Shown here: piece after piece, positions 24,501 through 36,610 of the stretch
Layout of the letters: each line of letters opens with the position of its first letter
Position numbering within the stretch: the first letter of the stretch is position 1
NCBI RefSeq assembly: GCF_020520425.1
Contig: NC_079491.1
Coordinates: 24,047,449-24,111,448, forward strand
Reading direction: 5' to 3'
Length of the DNA: 64,000 bases
Origin: Spinacia oleracea
Lineage: Eukaryota > Streptophyta > Magnoliopsida > Caryophyllales > Amaranthaceae
Position numbers and translations under genes: made by a program
Notes under the pieces: generated by a model
Seen by the model: only the letters and a program-made list of their open reading frames with translations
The model's database searches: none
What the model was told of the DNA's origin: nothing

Positions 24501-27500
24501 TATTGCAGACCTTGGTTTAATTACATCTAGACGGGAAGATAAGGAACTTCTAGGTAGACATCTATTCCTAACTTGTTATATTTAGTAGCACACCCTTTTA
24601 TCCAGTTCTCAGTAGCCTTACCTTCACCAAGTGGGAGCAAGCAGCATCCACAGCAGCATTGGACCATGAATTGCCCAAAGTCTTCTCTACAATAAACCTT
24701 GACCCACTGGGGATAAGGCCCAGCAGGGCCACTATAGAGCTTACTAGTGAACATAGTATAGAAGACCTGAAAAATGGAGCAAGAAAATGGTTAATCTTAA
24801 AACTAAGGTATGTAGTGTATGCCAGATACAGAGAGGGGAAAAGCAATAGTGCAAGGCGCAATCTGGAGAAATATTTCTCAGAGAAATCTGAATCCAGAAA
24901 GGAAGTCATAGACGGTCTTGGTCTATTGGATAGTCAGATTTGCAAGCTTCACATTATACAAGGAATCAAGGATAATGAACATAATGCCCACCACAACTGG
25001 TAGGAGAAGGACTAGCCTTGACAAAGCATATAGCTCTTGCAAGTCTTAAACAGGAAATATTCTATCAATTTAGTTAGTGAAGCAACCCCACAGCCAACAA
25101 GTTGGCGTCCTGAATTCCTGATCCCTGAGTTTGACAAGGCATGACTTTCTAGACATAACCCTCCTCTCATAGCGAAGAGTTTGAACCAAGAATCCGAGAT
25201 GAGTGGGCATTGCCGTCCCTTACTTACTAATAGGAAATCATCAGTCCAACCTTGGATTTTTGCTCTCTATGTGCGTAATAAAATAAGGAGTCAGCTAGAT
25301 AAAACTCAATATACCTAAAGTGATTATAAGAATATAACTACTAACGTTATTATTAGTACAGCACAGAACAGCACACATTCCTTATCTTCGTACAGACTAA
25401 ACTCCGTATTTGTATAATTGTATCTGAGACGTTGATTCATTAGGTGAAAATGTAAGAACAAGCATTTGTATGATTATAAACATTAACAACATGAAGAAAA
25501 TCATTTTTACCATAAACATACCACTCCGTACCATTTCCCAGCGCCTATATGACTCCCACCTGAGGCAGAATTAAGGAGCGTACAATGTATGCAGTAAAGA
25601 GGCTATTCCTCGTAGACTCGCAATGGTAAAGACAGGCCCAATGCAATAAATGTGTTTATGCACCATATTTTAAGTTATGTGAAATTGGTAAAAAGAAAAT
25701 GTAACTCTTATCTAGGCGTGGAGTATAAAGATAGATATTTACTCTGCTAGCTTCCCGATTGCAGTCTGCTTTACCGAATTGGAATTTAGTGATAAAAAAG
25801 GGTATAGCCCAATGAAGTAAATGACCTGCAAATATAGAAATAGCATCCAAATTAATTATTTCCGATCAAGAGGAAAAAAGGGGGTCAAAGTATAAGTTTA
25901 TGCAGATTTCTCCGAGATAGATAACTAAATACCTTTTGCGTAGCTCTCTTAAACATTTCAACTGATATATGAGATCCAATGGAGTGGCCAACCTTCAAAA
26001 AGCATCGCAGTCAGGTAGGATATTTCTGAAAAGACAGCAAGTAAACCACTAAAAGGCATTACTAGGTACAACCATGCAGAAATTTAACCAGATGCAGTCA
26101 TAATAATAGTATTACTACCATACAATTATTGGTTGCAGTTTAACCAGATTTTACATTTTTATTTGTAAGTGCTCATAATGTCAAAAGCTATAACAAAAAA
26201 TAAATTCATTGATCGAACAATAGTCCCAAAAGCTACGATAAGCCTGAAGCATACAGATAACCAACAATATTAAAATATTCTTATTGCCAAGACTGTATAC
26301 ATGGGTTAATTGGATTGCAAGAGCTTTAGGAATTGATAATAACCTATCTTATGGGTGCTTGTGGATATTTTGATGGGAAATTCTCGTTGGTAACCTTAAG
26401 TTTCTTATTTTTCGATTTGGTAAAAAAAAATAAGAATTTTCTCTTTGGTAACCTTAAGTTTCTGTACATAATTTTAAACAATGACATGAGTGATGGTTTA
26501 ACCAATTTGATTAACCGTGGTTAACATCCGAATGTACAAAAATACCCTCTTTAATGGGTTAGTACACCATTCACCTATACTCACTGACTTTTCCTCAATT
26601 GAAACGTTTCAAACAAAAACCGTTGCAAATCAATTGAAGTATTATCCGAATGAAAATGTGGGAAACTAAAGATGATTATTTAAAAACATTGCAAATTTAA
26701 CATTTCTGATAATTTGATAATTTAAACAACTGCTTGGTTGCACAAAAATGAGTTGTGTGTTAAGGTCTATCGGTTTGGGTTTATATAAGAAGAAATGATT
26801 TGGAGGGAAAGACTCTTTTCATTTGGGAGGGAAAACTAGTTTTAAGGGTATTTAGTAACTTAATTGTTAATTAACTATAGTTAGTCTAATAATGTAGTTT
26901 TTAACCAAAAAATAAGATAAAACCATAATTTATGCCATTATTTAATTTTTAAATAAATTGTTTTTTACCACCTACAAAAATCGAAAAATTATTTTTTACC
27001 ATCTACAAAACTAAAACTTGTATTTTACCACCTAAAAAAAATTTAAAACTTGTTTACCACCTGTGAAATGAAAAAATATATGAAAATGTTATGTAGGGAG
27101 TCACAATAACGGAAATACTTCTTATATGTTCTATTCTTCCACGATTTCATGTATTTAACTCTCCTCTTCCCCAACTTCCTTATGTTCCATGAATTTACAT
27201 AATTTTTCATCACCATTAATTCACAAAATTGACAAAATTTAATGGAAGTAAAGCGAGAAGGGTGAAAGAGTTAAAGAAATTACACAGGAGTGTAAAAAAT
27301 TGGAGGAAAATTGAATTAGGTAGCCATACATAAATGTTTCATCTACTTTTTTGTTTTCAGGTGGTTAAAAACAAGTTTTTTTTTTTTTTTTTAGGTGGTA
27401 AAATACAAGTTTTAATTTTTTAGGTGGTAAAAAATAATTTTTCGATTTTTTTAGATGGTAAAAAACAATGTCCTTAATTTTTTATAGAAACTTAAGGCTA

Positions 27501-30410
27501 TCAAAGAGTAAATTCTTATTTTCATTTTACCAAAGAAAAAATAAGAAATTTGAGGTTACCAAAGAGAATTTCCCTATTTTTATTATGTTAACAAGGGAAT
27601 GATGTTATTAGTGATCACGTTCTTCCAAGCCACAAGGAATTGAAGTATTAAATGAAGGTCATTCATCGAAATTCACCAAATAAGCTCTAAATGGAAGCTC
27701 ACCCACCAATATTACTGGAGCATTATTGTTTTGGAGCTCATGGGAAATAAAATCAATCTGCAGCAACAGAAACACAGGAAATCGTTAATTCATCAACTAA
27801 ACACAGGAACTTATTCTCTAAAACTGCAAACCACTTACAGGACTTGATTAAGAACAATTACTTGACAGGGGGATTGGGGGAAATCCTCCCTGCCACTAGC
27901 CAGTCACTGATGCCCAATCTCATTACTCATGAGTTATGACAAACGTAAATAAGCATGAAAGGATAAGAGTTACAACGTGCCAGAACTGATCATAGGAGAA
28001 ATTATAAAGAAAAAACTTTTTTGGGAGGACAACATATGCTTATTTGATTATTTCCCTTCCCCTGATAGAGGTTGATGGTGAATTTATGAAGCAATGACGA
28101 AAAATCGCCAAACTTTAGGCTGCAAGTCCATTTCCAACTAATCATAAAAATTAATAACAAATACAATCATAAATAAATTGCAGAGCAGAGCAAACTCCTT
28201 CCCTCTCAAAAGAATAACCTCTACATCATACTCGTAATTTGCTTCATTGGAATTTACAAAGCTAAAACAAAGCTTACCAAGAAGAAAATCCTCTGGTTCT
28301 TGCAGGAATGACAACATCTCATTTTGGGAAGAGAAAGAAATATATGCATAATAGCATAGAAATGCTAAACTGAATATGCAAAACGTGGAAATTTCATCAT
28401 CATATACCACCAAATCACTTTTCACTTGAAATTTAAGCACAATGCACTCAACTAGGCAAGTTAAAATCCAAAATGAGACGTGGTTCATCCAATTCAGCAA
28501 AATATCATCTTAACTATATATAACAAAATTCACTGGAATTAACCCGAAATAGAAGAAAGAACAAAAACTTACTTTGTGGTTGATTTGATCTTCCAATGAG
28601 AATAAGCGTCCATGCTCCCAGTCCTAGCACAAAATCAAATGCTATAACTATAAGAAGAGAAGTCTGAATCATTTAGCTGTCCAAAAGAGAGGCGTCATAC
28701 CAATTTTTCATTCATAGAATTTACAAGTGTATAGATATATTAATAACAAACCAAGGAGAATCCACCATAGCATGACTAAAAGTATAAACTCTAGTTATAC
28801 ACCATTTCCATTTCTGCAATCCAAATATTAACAAAAATGTCTTTCCATCTTTAAGGAAAATAATCCATGAGGTAGCCTGAGTGTTGAGGTGATTGCAATG
28901 AGATAGCCCCATATTTTGATAAGTGTGTAGTTACGGCTAAGGTAACCTGTGTGACAATCTTGACTAAAAAATTAAATTCCAAATAGAGTTACCAAATACG
29001 TAGTGATGAAAATGTCCTCAATAAACTACCAATTTACCAGTAACATTTCAGGAGATTGGGGAGGGTGCGCTACTTTTTATCAATTTCTCCTTGATCTTCC
29101 TTTTCAATTTCCTCCACTTTCCTCACTGAAATATCAACTCTACCTCCTCCTACTTCACAGTTCAGAGAAATCACAGAGATCCTTCTTGCCTAACTCGCCC
29201 TCTATCTCTCTCTCTCCACCATTGCTACCACCAATTTAATTCTCCCACATCTACCGAGTACCTCAAAATAAAAATGGAAACTTAGTTGAAGTGTTGAACT
29301 GTTCAAAAAATGGGAGACAGGACAGCTTTTTCACTTGCATTAATTGATTTATCAATTCTTAATTAAAGTTTTGAAATAGGCTAACCCAATACTATTAGCC
29401 CAAACATCAAGTGTCAAGAAACTCAATCAAACTTTTTCAGCATATAAAAAAAAATCTCATTCTAAAGCACTTCGCGCAGGGTTTTAACATATACTTTATG
29501 CAGCTATTCATCATGCAATAACTAACATAACTTGTAAGTTAATAATGATCTTCAAAACTTTTAGAGCAAAGGTAATACAAAATCTCCTACACCGATCAAC
29601 TCTATTTCACAGAAAGCTGATTACTACTAAGACATCAGGTATCGACAGTCGGCAAGTACCTTGCTTGTGTGGGATATGTGCCCAATAGCTGTGGATCAAC
29701 ACAACAGAAACAACTCCCTTGAGAATTTTCGGATAAATAAAGGTATAAAAGGAGAGGGAAGGCCTAAGCATGCCTGTAATTGATGCTTTCCCACCAAGCT
29801 GCTCATACAATGATTCCACAAAGTCCTTGTAAAATGTTACAATGCCTGCAATAGTACTGCCTAAATTCATTTCTTATCCCCCAACATAAATTAAAGGAAT
29901 CGCAAACGCAATTTCCATCACACACTCAACCATAATTTTACATTCCCTCACATTCCCCTCCGAGTCTTCGATCCCACCTACATGCTGGGGTTGAGAATGT
30001 GAGAGGATGCAATATTACACCCGCGTGTAGCATGAGTGTGGACACACTGTAATCTCACAGAAAGAGAATAACGAGAAAACCTGGATTTCCAGGGATGATT
30101 AAAACATGCATTGTGGGACTTGGAGCCTGAATTTCCAGCACCTCTGTCATAAAACTGAACCCAGCAAACTAGTTATGCAAATGTTGATTCATATGCAAAT
30201 TTAACCAAAAAAAGGTTCATTTCACAGCCGAAAAAGTAACACCCATAAATTTATTGCAGTCATAATTATAATCATATCATATAAAACAAGCAATTGGCAA
30301 TAATTTACACAGTAAAATAGTGGGGAAGATGATGAAGTTTACCCAGAAACATTGCACAAACGAAACTTAGAAGGACTAAAACACTCAGAATCAACTCTGC
30401 CAGCACCCAT
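21509..30410 (-). CDS. LDAH: Lipid-droplet-associated hydrolase (LDAH-like), 12 exons
   Basis: Exons from the start: 30410-30343, 30154-30081, 29845-29774, 29688-29660, 28623-28573, 27757-27707, 25992-25933, 25825-25743, 24766-24622, 23354-23304, 22734-22630, 21640-21509. They sum to 921 nt, 306 residues plus stop, with every join in frame. The protein is an alpha/beta hydrolase of the LDAH (C2orf43/DUF2305) family. It has an early PGNPG loop (44-48), the nucleophile elbow GHSIG (Ser119), DDHW near 252-255 as the likely acid, and a late His in EGHDHAFC (280 or 282). Family members sit on lipid droplets and are proposed lipid esterases; the plant substrate is not settled. Eleven introns use AG acceptors; all donors are GT except intron 3, which is GC. 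Introns 6 and 11 carry MITEs. No break was seen. Confidence 0.9.
22083..22214. mobile_element. Stowaway-like MITE in LDAH intron 11
   Basis: CTCTCTCCGTTCTGCAACAT at the left and ...GAGACGGAGGGAG at the right are imperfect inverted partners, flanked by TA (22081-22082, 22215-22216). It lies inside the last intron and does not touch splice sites. Confidence 0.7.
26375..27574. mobile_element. Mutator-like foldback element in LDAH intron 6
   Basis: Terminal inverted repeats of about 90 bp: GGGAAATTCTCGTTGGTAAC at the left, and the inverted counterpart ending GGTTACC...GAGAATTTCCC at the right. A 9-bp target duplication flanks it with one mismatch (TATTTTGAT at 26366-26374, TATTTTTAT at 27575-27583). 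A second inner inverted repeat, rich in 'TTTTACCACCT', spans about 26944-27066 and 27358-27478. There is no transposase, so it is non-autonomous. Confidence 0.8.
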
Positions 30411-30594
30411 CTGTACACACTTGCAATGTATGTTGGTCTTCAATCTGAATAAATCATAACAAATTGTGGAAATCAAATAAAATAAGCTAACTATTGAAGA
30501 TCAAAGATTTGGTTTTTTTTCAATTAACACAAAATTAATTTCCACTGATTGTCCATTAATTCTGTCAAAATTAATCATCGAAACTGAGAGTTAC

Positions 30595-30720
30595 CTGGAG
30601 AAGAAGAGCGAGTGTGGCGTGGAAAATAATGGTTGTGCAATTGCAGTAGAAGAACATAGTAATAACCGGAACATGATCTAAGATGTTGTCATCAAACTCT
30701 ATTTGTTTCTTCGACGAACA
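30595..30720 (-). other. Probable 5' UTR exon of LDAH
   Basis: On the minus strand a non-coding segment ends TTCTTCTCCAG followed by the donor GTAACTCTC at 30594. The coding exon starts just after an acceptor (TGTACAG|ATGGG). I infer a leader intron of about 185 bp. The upstream limit is a guess. Confidence 0.5.
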
Positions 30721-30837
30721 ACTTGTGTGCAAATTTTAGTTGGGTCATCCGGGTACCGGTCATCCACTCATCCCACATTCATCAACCCGCAAATTTTTTG
30801 TTGTACACCACAAAACCACGTAGTTTTCCTCGTATGG

Positions 30838-31430
30838 AAATGAACATTTACTTTTTCGGAAATAAACAATTATTTATTTATTTGGAAATGAACATTTATT
30901 ATTTTGGAAATTACTCCCTCCGTCTCTTTTTGTTTTTTACGTTTGGTATTTTGCACGCGTTTTAACGACTAATTAATGTGCATTGAGATTCTTCTAAGTT
31001 TTCATGTAAACGAGAAAAATTACGTTTATTTATAATATTTTCACTCTTATCAAAATTCTGATATGGGAAAAATGAGAAAAAGTTAATGTCTTTATGGAAA
31101 AGTGTGAGGGATTAAATGACTCAATTGATTTAATTGGTTAATATAATAATTGGGTGCAAATTTTGATAGAATATTAAATCATTTATGTGATAATATAAAA
31201 TGAAATGTAAAGAACATTTTGAAACACCAAAAAAGGAAACGTAAAAAACAAAAAGAGACGGAGGGAGTAACATTTATTTATTTATTTGGAAATAAACATT
31301 TATCTACTCATTTGAATATGAACGTTTATCTAATTATTTGGCAATCTTCATTTATTCAACCAATTTAGAAATGAACATTTATCTACTGATTTGAAACAAG
31401 TATTTACTTATTTTAAAATGAACATAGTTA
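30838..31430. repeat. Degenerate 'TTTGGAAATGAACATTTA' array
   Basis: Short units resembling TTTGGAAATGAACATTTA recur from about 30838 to 30910 and again from 31270 to 31430. The Stowaway at 30914-31267 sits between them, so one array was split by that insertion. Confidence 0.65.
30914..31267. mobile_element. Stowaway MITE upstream of LDAH
   Basis: CTCCCTCCGTCTCTTTTTGT and the inverted ACAAAAAGAGACGGAGGGAG are near-perfect ends, flanked by TA. It is 354 bp long and about 200 bp upstream of the inferred LDAH leader. The same family is present at 50475-52028 with an insertion. Confidence 0.9.
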
Positions 31431-31885
31431 TTGCATTATTATATTATTACTTTGAACAAATATTTACACATATTGAGCAATTAAAACATGTCAAATGACA
31501 TATTTTACCAAAAAATTGAACATTTTAGGCATTGCCTATGTAAAATTGTACGTGAATTACAAGATATTGGTAGAAATTATCCACTTATTTTTCTATATCT
31601 TCAATCTTGAATCTTGCTTTTGATGTAGTCTCGGGTTCTTATACTTTTGAATGTGTGTATGAAGTGTGATTTGAACACAATATTTGACTTTCACGATTTC
31701 AAATCTTCATTGTTGTAGGCTGAAAATGAAAATAGTAAGTAATTTGATATGATGATCACAACTAATTTAAAAAATGAACATTTACTGATTTGAAAATGAT
31801 GAGCATACTAAGAAAACAAATAGGTTAAAAAGAAAGAACAAGGGTTTAAAATATGCTCAGTAATAGAAGAAGAAAGAACAAAGAA

Positions 31886-32480
31886 TACAAAATGTATGAA
31901 CAAATAAAATAAAAATTATGAACAATTTCATTATGAACATTAACCAGGTGATTATTATGAACAAACAATTCAACAAAGAAGAACAAACAACATAAAAAAA
32001 GAACATAAAATTCCAGAAGAAAGAACAAACAGTAAAACAATTATGAACAATTTTTTGATGAATTTAAAAAATGAACATGAAAGAACAAACAATACAAAAA
32101 TAAACGATACAAAAAGAAAGAACAATCAATACATGCGCTTATAAAAACATAAAAGATCAATGAAGAGTTTAATTTCATTATGAACATTAACCAAATAATT
32201 ATTATGAACAACCAAATAAATAAGAAAGAACAAACAATTCAACAAAAAAGAATAAATAATATAAAAAAGAACATAAAATTCCAGAAGAAAGAACAAACAG
32301 TAAAACAATTATGAACAATTTTATGATGAATTTAAAAAAGCAACATGAAAGAACAAACAGTACAACGAGAAAGAACAAACAATACAGACGCTTGTAAAAA
32401 CATAAAAGATCAATGAAGAGCTTAATTTCATTATGAACATTAACCAAATGATTATTATGAACAAACAAATTCAATTTATT
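31886..32480. repeat. Tandem repeat of about 250 bp, AT-rich
   Basis: The block containing ATTTCATTATGAACATTAAC starts at about 31925, 32172 and 32425, so the period is 247-253 bp with two full copies and part of a third. Each copy is built of shorter 'AAAGAACAAACA' and 'ATTATGAACAA' motifs. The minus-strand Leu/Phe-rich open frames here reflect this repeat and are not genes. Confidence 0.85.
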
Positions 32481-32639
32481 TATGAAAATATTATTAAAAA
32501 ATTATTTTGTTTTATTTTGTTCAATTTTTTTTTTTCAATTTGCAATAACCAAAAATTTTAAAAAATAGAAATAAACATTTTAAATAATTAATAAAAACAG
32601 AAAAAATATAAAAATAAATTAAATTAAACTTTTTTCAGT

Positions 32640-33330
32640 TTTATCGGGAAAAAATAATTCAAGCTCACACAGTGCCGCACCGTTTTTATGTCGTGGCCAC
32701 AGAATTGCTGCAAAAGATTTGCGCCTGCCACACGGAGGCCGCACAGATCTTGTGCGACATTGCGTAATCGCCGACGCAAAAACCGTGTGGCACAGTTACA
32801 AAATAAATAAATAAAATTAAAAACTTACCGATCAAACTGGTGGCAGCGGCGTGTTCCACGGAGGGGGCATCGGCATGGCTCTCTCCGACAACATCTGCTT
32901 AGCTTCGTAGCTCTTCATCATTGCTCCTTTGCCTCTACTATGTTCCGTTGCTCTGCCTCGAAGTCGTTGCTCTGTGCCGCAGCTTATACTCCTTTGATGC
33001 CTCGAAGTCGTCGCTGCTTCTTCCCTTTCTCTGTGCCTTCTCCCTTTTAACAAAATATAGCAGAGCATAGCAATACCACACCAGTAAAAGAGAGTTGAGT
33101 TGAGCTCGCCAATTTTTTGGGAACGCGAGGGGTTTTTTTTGGCCAGTGGTTGGTGGTTGGAGATTGGCCGGAAAATCAGAGAGGCATAGACGAATTAAGT
33201 TTGGGAAAGGTTAAGTGGGAGGGGGGGCCGGGGTTGATTTCTTTTAAAGGGTAAAAAATGTCCTTTCATAATAAATACGCGGACGTTTTTAGCTAATGCG
33301 GGCGTCGATTAAAAAAACCCCCAAAGTAAA
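32640..33330. other. GC-richer island of unknown nature
   Basis: The segment stands out from the AT-rich surroundings (CCGCACCGT, GCCGACGCAAAAACCGTGTGG, CGCGGACGTTTTTAGC). On the minus strand 33068-32832 is open and rich in Arg/Glu/Ser. It ends shortly before a possible donor (TCGGTAAGT), like a first exon. I recognise no domain. It may be a gene fragment or a transposon part. Confidence 0.35.
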
Positions 33331-33479
33331 GGAGGATGAAACAAGTGTATTTCCAGTCATGATCGATGTTGGAATAAGGTAGATTTGTTTAAGAACGAAT
33401 GAATTTATTTCCGATTCATCATGGTATTTTTATTTTGTCTAAACCTAGTATTTTCCATTTAACAATTAGTCTTTCATTT

Positions 33480-33778
33480 TGGACACAACTACTAAATTTT
33501 GGATTATCTTATCAATTTTTTTTTACTATTTAAGAACATTATTAATTTAATTTTACAACCCATGTAATAATTATTTGTGAGATTTCACTTATTTAATGAT
33601 TTTCATTGCCACGTTAATATAAACATTTAAAAAAAAATTGGGACAGAACTACTAAAATTTGGATTGTCTTATCATCAATTTTTCGTTTTTACTATTTAAT
33701 TAAGAACATTTTTTATTTAATTGTACAACCCATATAATATATAATTTTTTGTGAGATTTCATTTATTTAATGATTTTT
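33480..33778. repeat. Imperfect tandem duplication
   Basis: A segment starting GGACACAACTACTAAA (33480-33602) is repeated as GGACAGAACTACTAAA (33641-33778). Both copies end in TTATTTAATGATTTT. Confidence 0.75.
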
Positions 33779-33779
33779 A

Positions 33780-34194
33780 GGCTCTGTTCTGTTCGACTTA
33801 TTTTGACTTATTTCAGACAAAATAAGTTCAAATAAGTTCAGTTAATATCAAATAAGTTCAGTTAAGTTCAGATAATATAAGTTAAAAAAAATAAGATTTT
33901 TTCAGACATAAGTTCAGATAAGTTCGGTTAAGTTCAGATAAGTTCGGATAGGTTCAGTTCAGACAAAATACGTCCAATAGAATGGAGCTTTATTCACCTT
34001 ATTTTCACTTATTTTTCTAAATTTATCTCATTTGAACTTATCTAGACTTATTTGAACTTTTCTGAACTTATTAGAGCTTATCAAAACTTATTTCATTTCT
34101 AAATTGTATTTGATGTCCTTTATTTTTCCTAAACTTGTCTTATTTGAACTTATCTTCCCTATAATAGGCGGAAATAAGTAAACAAAACATGGCC
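33780..34194. mobile_element. MITE, family A
   Basis: The left end GGCTCTGTTCTGTTC is mirrored by GTAAACAAAACATGGCC, and the inside carries many 'AAGTTCAGTTAAGTTCAGAT' units in both orientations. It is the clearest of the family A copies after 1182-1593. No firm target duplication was found. Confidence 0.7.
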
Positions 34195-35495
34195 AACGTT
34201 CATACAGTAGTTACAACTTATAAATAAAGTTCATAATCACCCTCCTCCCGAAAAGAAAAAAAAGAGTTCATACTCCGTATTATTATTGTCCGGGCCTCTG
34301 TGGAACACAAATCTAAAACCCATAATAAACCCACTGAAAAAAATCAAAGATAAATTTACAAAAATGCCCCCAACTACAACCCCAAAACAGGCTTCTATTG
34401 AAATCTTGGGGGGCCAATCTCAACCCTCCAAATCCACATCTATTTTATATCCCTATAACTCTATAAGTACTCAATTGTCACATCATTGTCCATGCATTCA
34501 AGTCTTCCCACGCAAACTCTCTCTCACAACTAACTTGAACGTCGGAGGGGGGCTTCTCAAGAATGCCCTCGAGAACTCTCTTTGTTAATTTTCTAAATTA
34601 TAATTCAGGAGTCGCCCAAAGATAGGACATCAATTTCCTATTCGGTTGAGCTCCCCCCACATACTCAATTTACTACTTAGAATTTCTACGCAAAAACCAT
34701 TAATATTTGAGACATTTTTCTTACATGTATCCTTATCTAATGAAAAGAATTAATATACTTCACGCACTCAGAAAGGCATATAAGAGACGAGAATAACTAG
34801 TGACTCATGCATAACCAAAGTAACTCTCCTATCCCTTTTCAAATTCAATAATTTCTTACAAATATTGCTTTTTATTTTTTATTTTTTATTTTTTATTTTT
34901 TATTTTTTATTTTTTATTTTTTATTTTTTATTTTTTATTTTTTTTATAAACAATGCTCATATATTAACTTTGAAGTAACGTCAACATATGCATCTAGGAC
35001 ATCTGCACTCAAGTATCCTCTTTAATCGTTCGTTTAATATCATTAACCCTTGTTTATTAAGGTAAATAATCTGATGTCAATTAAACTAGGCGCGCAATTT
35101 ACCTTAAAAAAAATAAGTAATTCTAAGATGAGTCCGGATTCACTAGAGTTTTAATAAAACTCTACAAGGTAGATGGTGAGTTCTTTTCACCTGATTTAAT
35201 TAAACTTATTTGAAATTATACTTATGGACTCATTACAATTTATCAGGAAAAAAAAATAGTTATAAGTTGCACATGAATAGCTCTTCCATATCCTAAACTT
35301 ATATTATCATCTTATGCTTATAAAAGGCTATAATGGATTGTAATTCTTAAGGTCACGTACTAATTTGTTAAACATAAATCAATTTTACAGAGTAATCGGT
35401 AGTAATCTGATCAAATTACTATTTGGCCAGACGATCTAACAATAAACATGTCTATAAGGTTAAACCATGTATTAGAAACATGCATGTCATTGTCT
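34195..35495. other. Gene-free stretch with microsatellite
   Basis: No supported coding frame; the plus-strand frame 34286-34588 is Lys/Ser/Thr-rich with no domain. A (TTTTTTA)n tract lies at 34869-34945. Confidence 0.5.
34869..34945. repeat. Microsatellite (TTTTTTA)n
   Basis: About 11 copies of a 7-bp T-rich unit. Confidence 0.9.
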
Positions 35496-35504
35496 TTAAC
35501 TTTA

Positions 35505-35866
35505 GGAAAAATTAATTCTAAAAATACAACATTTAAGCGATCTGCTTAAATAGGGCTCACTTTCCGTTTAACTAAGAATAACACAACCTTTTAGACATGT
35601 TTTCTTTTAAAGGGCTCCCCTCATAAATGACTTGCAACAATAGGTAATATAAAAACCAACTTCACAAATTAAACATTTTTTCTTTATATAATTAACAAGA
35701 AGATTAAAAAATATTGTTGCATATTACCTATTTTAGCAAGTTATTATAAAGGGGAGCCTTTTAAAAGAAGATAGATCCAAAAAATTGTGTTATTCTTAGA
35801 TAAACATAAAGTCAGCCCTTTTTAAGCAGATCGCTTAAAGGTTGTATTTTTAGAATCAATTTTTCC
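35505..35866. mobile_element. Mutator-like foldback MITE, 362 bp
   Basis: The two halves are long inverted repeats: GGAAAAATTAATTCTAAAAA at the left against ...TTTTTAGAATCAATTTTTCC at the right, including matching AAGCGATCTGCTTAAA blocks. A perfect 9-bp target duplication TTAACTTTA flanks it (35496-35504, 35867-35875), as expected for Mutator-type transposition. No coding capacity. Confidence 0.9.
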
Positions 35867-36610
35867 TTAACTTTATGGTTGATAATCTTTACAAAAGAGT
35901 AGCAACCAATCGCGAATTGGTTTAACCATGAGAATGTATAGTGGATTTCCAACATCATCTAAATTAACATGGTGCAAATTTGTGTTTATTATTTTAGACA
36001 AAGTTAGATGAACTTTAGACACTATTAGGTATGAAAAGCAACTAACGTTAACCAATAAGTAGAATAATGTGTGGGGTTAAATTAAATTAAGGTTGAGCAT
36101 ATCCATTTGGAATTTGACCAAATCTTCAAATTCCAAATGGATATGCTAGTATATATTAACTTCATTACCACATGATACTAGTATTATTGTAACTTAATTA
36201 GGTATCAATCATCAAATTTTCTACTATTTCTTCGAGGTATCACATAAGAAGATTACGATTTTTAAATTTTCATAACCTCAAAGGGTCAACTACGTAGCCT
36301 AGAGTTTACCAAATACATAAGTAACGTTTTAGTCGTCTATTTTACCATTATTTCACCATTTGCAAAGTGAATTTGAAGTCTCATTTATTTGTCCAACTCT
36401 TCTAAAAAAAGATAGATGTTTGCGATAAATAATGTTTGGTTGATCTTGAGAGTTACAAATGTACGTGTATGAGAGAGATAGAGACATGCATAAGAAGGTT
36501 GTAATTTTATTATTGAATATCAAAGTATCATTTAATTAAAGTGTTTGAGAAAATTATTTGGGAATTTAATTTAGTAGCATTTTATATATAAATAAAATGA
36601 AAAACATAAT

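Noticed and set aside
24659-25003. Plus-strand 114-codon frame
   Set aside because: It overlaps LDAH exon 9 antisense; the minus-strand reading matches the hydrolase family and joins its neighbours in frame.
31846-32474. Leu/Phe-rich membrane-like proteins
   Set aside because: They are read-through of an AT-rich tandem repeat; the repeated frames have no start context or domain.
34286-34588. 100-codon plus-strand frame
   Set aside because: No domain, no splice or promoter support, and composition like the flanking intergenic DNA.
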